Positions 53,201 to 62,730 of a DNA stretch of 64,000 bases are shown piece after piece (the stretch's first letter is position 1; each line of letters starts with the position of its first letter). The DNA comes from Arcuatula senhousia. Its lineage: Eukaryota > Mollusca > Bivalvia > Mytilida > Mytilidae. Under the pieces are notes generated by a model that searched no databases, was not told where the DNA came from, and saw only the letters and a program-made list of their open reading frames with translations. The stretch is from positions 1 through 64,000 of the forward strand of contig CAXARO010001007.1 in assembly GCA_963971305.1 (NCBI GenBank), given 5' to 3'. The translations under genes were made by a program, and so were the position numbers.

Positions 53201-56200
53201 TTTGTGCGGTTTTTTTTTGATATGATGTCCGCCAGGAGTTCTTCTAGTAGATTATACAAAAAAATTCCATGAAATTTTTTTAATTTTCAACGCGTCTTGA
53301 TTTTTGTGAAAATTGTACCGATTCTTTGTACGCCCTATACGTATGACCTTGAATGACCTTTTATGATTAAATCATCTCAATATGACCACCAAGACCATTT
53401 TAAGTCATTTAAATATCATAATTATCAATATTAAGCAAATTTGAATTTTCCCCCCTCCCCCTTTTTACCCAAAAAATTCAAATTTAGCATTATTGGTTTT
53501 AAATGGTAAAAAATGCTCTAACATACCTATTTTGGTCAAAATAAGTCTGAATCAACCATAAAAAGTACTGCTTTCCCTATTTATTAAGGTCTTTCCCTTT
53601 CCAAAGGGAAGACCTTACTGTATTTCTTATTTACACTTTCAAAATTTTTTTTCCGCGCCCAATATAAAAAAAGTGTCGCGACATATAATTTTGATACTTA
53701 GTACCTTTAGTCGGTCATACTTGGAGATGCCCTGACTGACCCTGTGAAACCGATCTATTTTAAGTAACGGAGTTATCTGCCCCGGACCGGAAAACCTTGT
53801 TTGCAGATTAACTCAAAAACTGTAACCGTTATAAAAATTCTGAAGAGTGGATATTGTTACCTCACTCCTGGTTATGATTTGTCACCCCAAAAAAAGTTTT
53901 TCGAAAAGTGTCACGGTTACGCAATTTTGAGTCGCGAATTGACAAAAACGTAAAAATTTCTATTTTTAGAACCGTTAGTCGTAGAACCTCAAAACTTTCA
54001 TCATTCATTTTAGGTGACCTATGGTACATCCAAAAATATAAAGGTCAAGGTCATATCAACAAAAACAAAAAAGGTCATTTTCTAGGACAATGGGTTTTAT
54101 CTTCAAGTCAACTTTTCAGCCCTTATTTGAAACATTTTTGTGCGGTTTTTTTTTGATATGATGTCCGCCAGGAGTTCTTCTAGTAGATTATACAAAAAAA
54201 TTCCATGAAATTTTTTTAATTTTCAACGCGTCTTGATTTTTGTGAAAATTGTACCGATTCTTTGTACGCCCTATACGTATGACCTTGAATGACCTTTTAT
54301 GATTAAATCATCTCAATATGACCACCAAGACCATTTTAAGTCATTTAAATATCATAATTATCAATATTAAGCAAATTTGAATTTTCCCCCCTCCCCCTTT
54401 TTACCCAAAAAATTCAAATTTAGCATTATTGGTTTTAAATGGTAAAAAATGCTCTAACATACCTATTTTGGTCAAAATAAGTCTGAATCAACCATAAAAA
54501 GTACTGCTTTCCCTATTTATTAAGGTCTTTCCCTTTCCAAAGGGAAGACCTTACTGTATTTCTTATTTACACTTTCAAAATTTTTTTTCCGCGCCCAATA
54601 TAAAAAAAAGTGTCGCGACATATAATTTTGATACTTAGTACCTTTAGTCGGTCATACTTGGAGATGCCCTGACTGACCCTGTGAAACCGATCTATTTTAA
54701 GTAACGGAGTTATCTGCCCCGGACCGGAAAACCTTGTTTGCAGATTAACTCAAAAACTGTAACCGTTATAAAAATTCTGAAGAGTGGATATTGTTACCTC
54801 ACTCCTGGTTATGATTTGTCACCCCAAAAAAAGTTTTTCGAAAAGTGTCACGGTTACGCAATTTTGAGTCGCGAATTGACAAAAACGTAAAAATTTCTAT
54901 TTTTAGAACCGTTAGTCGTAGAACCTCAAAACTTTCATCATTCATTTTAGGTGACCTATGGTACATCCAAAAATATAAAGGTCAAGGTCATATCAACAAA
55001 AACAAAAAAGGTCATTTTCTAGGACAATGGGTTTTATCTTCAAGTCAACTTTTCAGCCCTTATTTGAAACATTTTTGTGCGGTTTTTTTTTGATATGATG
55101 TCCGCCAGGAGTTCTTCTAGTAGATTATACAAAAAAATTCCATGAAATTTTTTTAATTTTCAACGCGTCTTGATTTTTGTGAAAATTGTACCGATTCTTT
55201 GTACGCCCTATACGTATGACCTTGAATGACCTTTTATGATTAAATCATCTCAATATGACCACCAAGACCATTTTAAGTCATTTAAATATCATAATTATCA
55301 ATATTAAGCAAATTTGAATTTTCCCCCCTCCCCCTTTTTACCCAAAAAATTCAAATTTAGCATTATTGGTTTTAAATGGTAAAAAATGCTCTAACATACC
55401 TATTTTGGTCAAAATAAGTCTGAATCAACCATAAAAAGTACTGCTTTCCCTATTTATTAAGGTCTTTCCCTTTCCAAAGGGAAGACCTTACTGTATTTCT
55501 TATTTACACTTTCAAAATTTTTTTTCCGCGCCCAATATAAAAAAAGTGTCGCGACATATAATTTTGATACTTAGTACCTTTAGTCGGTCATACTTGGAGA
55601 TGCCCTGACTGACCCTGTGAAACCGATCTATTTTAAGTAACGGAGTTATCTGCCCCGGACCGGAAAACCTTGTTTGCAGATTAACTCAAAAACTGTAACC
55701 GTTATAAAAATTCTGAAGAGTGGATATTGTTACCTCACTCCTGGTTATGATTTGTCACCCCAAAAAAAGTTTTTCGAAAAGTGTCACGGTTACGCAATTT
55801 TGAGTCGCGAATTGACAAAAACGTAAAAATTTCTATTTTTAGAACCGTTAGTCGTAGAACCTCAAAACTTTCATCATTCATTTTAGGTGACCTATGGTAC
55901 ATCCAAAAATATAAAGGTCAAGGTCATATCAACAAAAACAAAAAAGGTCATTTTCTAGGACAATGGGTTTTATCTTCAAGTCAACTTTTCAGCCCTTATT
56001 TGAAACATTTTTGTGCGGTTTTTTTTTGATATGATGTCCGCCAGGAGTTCTTCTAGTAGATTATACAAAAAAATTCCATGAAATTTTTTTAATTTTCAAC
56101 GCGTCTTGATTTTTGTGAAAATTGTACCGATTCTTTGTACGCCCTATACGTATGACCTTGAATGACCTTTTATGATTAAATCATCTCAATATGACCACCA

Positions 56201-59200
56201 AGACCATTTTAAGTCATTTAAATATCATAATTATCAATATTAAGCAAATTTGAATTTTCCCCCCTCCCCCTTTTTACCCAAAAAATTCAAATTTAGCATT
56301 ATTGGTTTTAAATGGTAAAAAATGCTCTAACATACCTATTTTGGTCAAAATAAGTCTGAATCAACCATAAAAAGTACTGCTTTCCCTATTTATTAAGGTC
56401 TTTCCCTTTCCAAAGGGAAGACCTTACTGTATTTCTTATTTACACTTTCAAAATTTTTTTTCCGCGCCCAATATAAAAAAAGTGTCGCGACATATAATTT
56501 TGATACTTAGTACCTTTAGTCGGTCATACTTGGAGATGCCCTGACTGACCCTGTGAAACCGATCTATTTTAAGTAACGGAGTTATCTGCCCCGGACCGGA
56601 AAACCTTGTTTGCAGATTAACTCAAAAACTGTAACCGTTATAAAAATTCTGAAGAGTGGATATTGTTACCTCACTACTGGTTATGATTTGTCACCCCAAA
56701 AAAAGTTTTTCGAAAAGTGTCACGGTTACGCAATTTTGAGTCGCGAATTGACAAAAACGTAAAAATTTCTATTTTTAGAACCGTTAGTCGTAGAACCTCA
56801 AAACTTTCATCATTCATTTTAGGTGACCTATGGTACATCCAAAAATATAAAGGTCAAGGTCATATCAACAAAAACAAAAAAGGTCATTTTCTAGGACAAT
56901 GGGTTTTATCTTCAAGTCAACTTTTCAGCCCTTATTTGAAACATTTTTGTGCGGTTTTTTTTTGATATGATGTCCGCCAGGAGTTCTTCTAGTAGATTAT
57001 ACAAAAAAATTCCATGAAATTTTTTTAATTTTCAACGCGTCTTGATTTTTGTGAAAATTGTACCGATTCTTTGTACGCCCTATACGTATGACCTTGAATG
57101 ACCTTTTATGATTAAATCATCTCAATATGACCACCAAGACCATTTTAAGTCATTTAAATATCATAATTATCAATATTAAGCAAATTTGAATTTTCCCCCC
57201 TCCCCCTTTTTACCCAAAAAATTCAAATTTAGCATTATTGGTTTTAAATGGTAAAAAATGCTCTAACATACCTATTTTGGTCAAAATAAGTCTGAATCAA
57301 CCATAAAAAGTACTGCTTTCCCTATTTATTAAGGTCTTTCCCTTTCCAAAGGGAAGACCTTACTGTATTTCTTATTTACACTTTCAAAATTTTTTTTCCG
57401 CGCCCAATATAAAAAAAGTGTCGCGACATATAATTTTGATACTTAGTACCTTTAGTCGGTCATACTTGGAGATGCCCTGACTGACCCTGTGAAACCGATC
57501 TATTTTAAGTAACGGAGTTATCTGCCCCGGACCGGAAAACCTTGTTTGCAGATTAACTCAAAAACTGTAACCGTTATAAAAATTCTGAAGAGTGGATATT
57601 GTTACCTCACTCCTGGTTATGATTTGTCACCCCAAAAAAAGTTTTTCGAAAAGTGTCACGGTTACGCAATTTTGAGTCGCGAATTGACAAAAACGTAAAA
57701 ATTTCTATTTTTAGAACCGTTAGTCGTAGAACCTCAAAACTTTCATCATTCATTTTAGGTGACCTATGGTACATCCAAAAATATAAAGGTCAAGGTCATA
57801 TCAACAAAAACAAAAAAGGTCATTTTCTAGGACAATGGGTTTTATCTTCAAGTCAACTTTTCAGCCCTTATTTGAAACATTTTTGTGCGGTTTTTTTTTG
57901 ATATGATGTCCGCCAGGAGTTCTTCTAGTAGATTATACAAAAAAATTCCATGAAATTTTTTTAATTTTCAACGCGTCTTGATTTTTGTGAAAATTGTACC
58001 GATTCTTTGTACGCCCTATACGTATGACCTTGAATGACCTTTTATGATTAAATCATCTCAATATGACCACCAAGACCATTTTAAGTCATTTAAATATCAT
58101 AATTATCAATATTAAGCAAATTTGAATTTTCCCCCCTCCCCCTTTTTACCCAAAAAATTCAAATTTAGCATTATTGGTTTTAAATGGTAAAAAATGCTCT
58201 AACATACCTATTTTGGTCAAAATAAGTCTGAATCAACCATAAAAAGTACTGCTTTCCCTATTTATTAAGGTCTTTCCCTTTCCAAAGGGAAGACCTTACT
58301 GTATTTCTTATTTACACTTTCAAAATTTTTTTTCCGCGCCCAATATAAAAAAAGTGTCGCGACATATAATTTTGATACTTAGTACCTTTAGTCGGTCATA
58401 CTTGGAGATGCCCTGACTGACCCTGTGAAACCGATCTATTTTAAGTAACGGAGTTATCTGCCCCGGACCGGAAAACCTTGTTTGCAGATTAACTCAAAAA
58501 CTGTAACCGTTATAAAAATTCTGAAGAGTGGATATTGTTACCTCACTCCTGGTTATGATTTGTCACCCCAAAAAAAGTTTTTCGAAAAGTGTCACGGTTA
58601 CGCAATTTTGAGTCGCGAATTGACAAAAACGTAAAAATTTCTATTTTTAGAACCGTTAGTCGTAGAACCTCAAAACTTTCATCATTCATTTTAGGTGACC
58701 TATGGTACATCCAAAAATATAAAGGTCAAGGTCATATCAACAAAAACAAAAAAGGTCATTTTCTAGGACAATGGGTTTTATCTTCAAGTCAACTTTTCAG
58801 CCCTTATTTGAAACATTTTTGTGCGGTTTTTTTTTGATATGATGTCCGCCAGGAGTTCTTCTAGTAGATTATACAAAAAAATTCCATGAAATTTTTTTAA
58901 TTTTCAACGCGTCTTGATTTTTGTGAAAATTGTACCGATTCTTTGTACGCCCTATACGTATGACCTTGAATGACCTTTTATGATTAAATCATCTCAATAT
59001 GACCACCAAGACCATTTTAAGTCATTTAAATATCATAATTATCAATATTAAGCAAATTTGAATTTTCCCCCCTCCCCCTTTTTACCCAAAAAATTCAAAT
59101 TTAGCATTATTGGTTTTAAATGGTAAAAAATGCTCTAACATACCTATTTTGGTCAAAATAAGTCTGAATCAACCATAAAAAGTACTGCTTTCCCTATTTA

Positions 59201-59202
59201 TT
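29250..59202 (+). repeat. Near-uniform half of the array, monomers 28-59
   Basis: Thirty-two consecutive monomers show very few departures from one sequence. By eye I found T-to-C at 35665, C-to-T at 38254, T-to-A at 39917, C-to-T at 42536 and again at 46280, G-to-T at 43859, A-to-C at 47337, G-to-T at 49465, T-to-A at 51836, one extra A at about 54602-54609, and C-to-A at 56676. Apart from the matched pair in monomers 42 and 46, each is private. That is about eleven changes in 30 kb, so this half was produced or homogenised very recently. Confidence 0.85.
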
Positions 59203-59704
59203 AAGGTCTTTCCCTTTCCAAAGGGAAGACCTTACTGTATTTCTTATTTACACTTTCAAAATTTTTTTTCCGCGCCCAATATAAAAAAAGTGTCGCGACA
59301 TATAATTTTGATACTTAGTACCTTTAGTCGGTCATACTTGGAGATGCCCTGACTGACCCTGTGAAACCGATCTATTTTAAGTAACGGAGTTATCTGCCCC
59401 GGACCGGAAAACCTTGTTTGCAGATTAACTCAAAAACTGTAACCGTTATAAAAATTCTGAAGAGTGGATATTGTTACCTCACTCCTGGTTATGATTTGTC
59501 ACCCCAAAAAAAGTTTTTCGAAAAGTGTCACGGTTACGCAATTTTGAGTCGCGAATTGACAAAAACGTAAAAATTTCTATTTTTAGAACCGTTAGTCGTA
59601 GAACCTCAAAACTTTCATCATTCATTTTAGGTGACCTATGGTACATCCAAAAATATAAAGGTCAAGGTCATATCAACAAAAAAAAAAAAAAAAAATCATT
59701 TTCT
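59203..59704 (+). repeat. Truncated last monomer (monomer 60)
   Basis: The last copy follows the consensus through CATATCAAC (to about 59677). A run of 18 A (59678-59695) then replaces the normal AAAAACAAAAAAGG, and TCATTTTCT (59696-59704) still matches the monomer before similarity stops. The 95-residue open frame at 59525-59812 is a read-through from monomer into flank and is not credible as a gene. Confidence 0.85.
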
Positions 59705-61190
59705 TATTTTTTGCAGGAAATTTTCAGTCTCTTTTTAGCAAGACGTGCGGAAGACAATGCACGCCTTTTAATGCTAAATCAAGTTTTATCTCTTTTAATT
59801 CCCAAAATTTGATACTAAACCATCATTGAATAACAGAAGCAATTAATTGCACTAAATAAAGATTCATAGATACATCTTTAAACAGTATATTATATTTTTA
59901 ATAAGGACTATATTATTGGACAACGAAAACAGAGGACCGATAAACTGCGACCAAAACTGTCCAAAATATTGATTGTTTTAAAGGTTAAGATATATATAAC
60001 TGCTTCATGCTTATTTTTGTCTGGTCTAAAGTTATATCGAAATTTTACATAGTTTAAATATGACCAACTATGATGGAGTTATGGTACTTGCCACGGTGGC
60101 CAAAAACACATTGTTACTAATGTTTAATTTAATATTCTTGTTCCAATTCTTATTTAACAACACTTAGACTTAAAAAAAAATGAATGGTTTCGCAATTTCT
60201 GAACAGATTTGGCTGAAATTTGGAGGACTGCTAGAACTACTTCAAACACAAGCACAGCTCACCCTGGGAGCTCGTACCTATCCAAGTTTTTGATCTATGC
60301 CCCCGCGGGCCTTTTTTAAATTAAATGTTGTGTGCAGATAAACTGCTACATCTTTCGATCGGGCTGAAATTTTGAACAGTTGCTTAGGTTGCTGAGTTCT
60401 CGCTTTTTAGCTAAAGATCATGTCTGAATATGGTCCCATTTTGAAGTTACGCCCCTTTGCAGTTTTCACTAAAAAATCGCTATTTTAGCCAAATTAAAGT
60501 TTTCCGATCCAAATCTTTTGGTGCCCGCTCTCCGTAGACATGTGCCTGACTGGCCTCTTTCAAAGAATTGGGCTGGGCTCTCTTTGTTTTTGAAAAAAAA
60601 TGTTCTTTTTTAAAATTTAGAAATGTCAAAAAACGTAAATTGACTCCTTTTTGTACTTTTGCCAAATTAACCGGAAGTGCCAAAATGCTGTCAAATATGG
60701 CCCAAATCCTAGCCAAATATTTGGACCAAAGGTCCCTTTTTAAAAAAAAATCCCTTCCGTTTCGGACTTTTTCAAAATTTAAATGTTCTGCATACCCGTA
60801 AAATGCAAAAAATCCTGACTTATTTCTTGTGATTTTCCTATAGAAACGTGTTTCCTGATTTTAAAGTTGAATGAAATCACTGAAATCCACTTTAATTACC
60901 AAGAATAATCAAAGTTCAACACAATTTTAACTGTTATGAATGTCGGTCAAGTCTCTGACAACAAATGTCATAATTTCATGCAGGTGCTTCCAAATTATGA
61001 AGTAACTCAGGCGCGACGACCATGTATTCCATAATATAGTAAACTGATGTGAATGAAATAAAATAGATGTGTATCGTTCAAAATTCCCTCCTCGACTGAG
61101 ATTTAAAAAAATAGAGTCGTAGTTTTATTTAGATATGACGTAGAGCGCGCGACACCATAGTAACCTATAAATAACAGTGTCGCAATAAAT
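59705..61190. other. Right non-array flank; no gene established
   Basis: The flank begins with TATTTTTTGCAGG, which resembles a 3' splice site, but only a short open stretch follows (to 59812). Around 60195-60240 and 60350-60395 two diverged sequences share GGCTGAAATTT plus nearby CTGCT/TTGCT, suggesting another degenerate dispersed repeat. Small overlapping open frames on both strands at 60480-60801 have no recognisable domain and look random. The last part (61080-61190) leads into the element at 61191. Confidence 0.45.
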
Positions 61191-61597
61191 TTATTATTTT
61201 TCTTCTTTTCTGCCATCAATATACGAAAAGTGCCGCGACATATCTTTTCGATACTTGGTACCATTATTTGGTCATACGTGTACTCGCCTTGACCGACACT
61301 GTGAAACCGATCTATTTTTAGTAACGGAGTTATCTGCCCGTAACCCAAAAACCTTGTTTGCAGATTAACTCGAAAACTGTAACCGTTATCAAAAATCTGA
61401 AGTGGGGAAAATGTTGCTAGACTCCTGTTCATGATTCGTCACGCAAAAAAAATAATTTCGATCAACTTCCTGGTTACGCGTTTTTGACTCGAAAAGTGTC
61501 GCGACACGTCATTTTTTTTCTCCAAAACGGTTAGTCCTAGAGACTTTGGACCTTCACCAATCATTCTAGCTGACATATGTTACATCCAAAAATGTCA

Positions 61598-61630
61598 AGG
61601 TCAAAGGTCAAATCTCAAGGTCAGAGGTCA
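61598..61630 (+). promoter_or_regulatory. Two perfect DR1 repeats of AGGTCA in copy A
   Basis: AGGTCA occurs at 61598-61603, 61605-61610, 61618-61623 and 61625-61630: two direct repeats with 1-bp spacers, 7 bp apart. DR1 of AGGTCA is the textbook site for RXR homodimers, RXR heterodimers and HNF4. Function here is unproven; the sites lie at the position homologous to the spacerless repeat of the satellite monomer. Confidence 0.5.
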
Positions 61631-62344
61631 TGGCACACCTTGTTTGCAGTATAGCTCAAAAACCATACAAAATTGAAGCAGACATGTAATGGGAAAAATA
61701 CTCGTCTCATTTAGACCTTTATTTGATATAAAGGGTCGAACACTGTACGACAAACCGTTTTCGAGTTATGGCCCTTAACGCGTTTTGGCTTATCCGTTTT
61801 TGGCTTATAACTTTTAAACCGTCAGAGATAATATAGTAAACATATGGGTTTTTTGTGACCGTCATTATAGGTCCTTCAATTTAAGACCAAAGTCGAATGG
61901 TTACGGGCAGCCATTTTCAAAATGGCTGACACCGTAAACAGTTTTTATGAAATAACATTTAAACCATACAAAATTGAAGCGGACAATACATGGGAAAAAT
62001 GTTCGCCATGTCGAAATCTACAAAAAATGCTCAGATGCAAAAGCGTAAAACTTGTCGTTTTTGAGTTATCGTCCTTGATTCATATTTTTAAAATGATTTT
62101 TTGTTTATAACTTTTTAACCATAAAAGATGGTGAATGAAACATATGGTTTATTTGAAAGAGAATTGAATTACCTACAATTTGAACCCAAACAGTACATGA
62201 TTCGGTTGATTGGTTTCAAAATGGCGGCTAAAACAAGTTTCGCGAAGCGCGTTTTTTGCCAATAACTTGAAAACCATAACAGATAGTATAGTAAACATGT
62301 ATACTGAAATGAATCAGTATGCAAAGAACTACAATTTTAGTTCA

Positions 62345-62370
62345 AGGTCAAAGGTCATGGGTCAAGGTCA
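62345..62370 (+). promoter_or_regulatory. Further AGGTCA cluster near the end of copy A
   Basis: AGGTCA at 62345-62350 and 62352-62357 forms another DR1, and a third half-site in a TCAAGGTCA context lies at 62365-62370. The matching part of copy B (from 63983) keeps the first half-site but the second has mutated to AGGTAA. Confidence 0.45.
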
Positions 62371-62673
62371 TTCCCTAGCAACAAGGTAACATTAATGGAA
62401 AGTCCATAGCAACCATATGTATTCTTAACCAACATTACCTTCTGAGTTTAGAAGACAGTTTTTATAACCGTGTGACCTTCTGTCCATAGCAACCGACAAA
62501 ATGTCTTTAACAACCATCCTTTTTCTGACACTAGGCCCCTAGATCTTTATTCTGGAACCTATTTGATAACTATTGGTAACCTCATATCGAAAACGAAATG
62601 ACTCATTTGTCTAAAGTTCTTGTATTGGACACCATAATGCTAACATGCTAAAGCGACAGAGAGACAAGAGACA

Positions 62674-62730
62674 GGGAAAGACCTCTCATTTGTTCTCTGA
62701 ACAAATGGCATTTTAATTAAGGTCTTTCCC
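62674..62730. repeat. Inverted ends of two abutting elements around a small hairpin
   Basis: GGGAAAGACCT at 62674-62684 is the exact inverse of AGGTCTTTCCC at 62720-62730, the start of copy B. Between them, CATTTGTTC (62687-62695) and GAACAAATG (62699-62707) form a perfect 9-bp stem with loop TCT. I read the outer pair as the 3' end of copy A facing the 5' end of copy B, that is, as terminal inverted repeats of the family. An alternative is that both derive from a decayed hairpin module. Confidence 0.55.

Larger units (their letters stand above)
2902..59704 (+). repeat. 936-bp satellite array, 59 full monomers plus one truncated monomer
   Basis: All copies are direct. Taking the hairpin AAGGTCTTTCCC as monomer start, starts include 2902, 3838, 4775, 5712, 6648, 8121, 9057, 9994, 10930, 12405, 13341, 14278, 15213, 16149, 17085, 18020, 18956, then every 936 bp to 22700, 23634, 24570, 25506, 26443, 27378, then every 936 bp to 53586, 54522, 55459, then every 936 bp to 59203. 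Lengths other than 936 come from a T8/T9/T10 tract about 560 bp into the monomer, a C-run, one extra A in monomer 55, or the MITEs in monomers 5 and 9. Repeated 82-99 residue open frames (e.g. 3224-3472) begin with GTG, have low-complexity composition and end by tract length; I judge them non-coding. The first ~480 bp are homologous to the elements at 61191-64000. Confidence 0.98.
61191..62684 (+). mobile_element. Satellite-related dispersed element, copy A (head missing)
   Basis: It starts at TTATTATTTTTCTTC and aligns throughout with copy B at an offset of 1634-1637 bp. I count about six differences in the first 240 bp. Its first ~430 bp are homologous to the satellite monomer (shared blocks include GTGAAACCGATCTATTTT, GTAACGGAGTTATCTGCCC, CCTTGTTTGCAGATTAACTC, ACATCCAAAAAT). 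Unlike copy B it has no hairpin modules in front. The interior is built of degenerate modules, each ending in ATAACTTTTAAACC-like sequence (61807, 62107, 62262). It probably ends with GGGAAAGACCT at 62674-62684. Minus-strand open frames at 61103-61432 and 62713-62982 are shadows of repeat DNA. No transposase is seen. Confidence 0.8.

Noticed and set aside
59678..59695. Poly(A) tail of a retrotransposed sequence ending at the array edge
   Set aside because: The normal monomer already has an A-rich tract here and similarity resumes for nine bases after it, so local A-tract expansion is simpler. I saw no target-site duplication.
3224..59812. Sixty in-frame open frames of 82-99 residues, one per monomer, as a tandem gene family
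   Set aside because: They start with GTG, are rich in K, S and N from AT-rich DNA, and their C-termini vary only with T-tract length. One copy reads straight into flank. Monomer identity applies equally to non-coding parts, so their conservation carries no coding signal.
60480..60801. Overlapping small open frames on both strands as genes
   Set aside because: They are antisense shadows of each other in low-complexity DNA, with no domain, signal peptide or splice context that I recognise.
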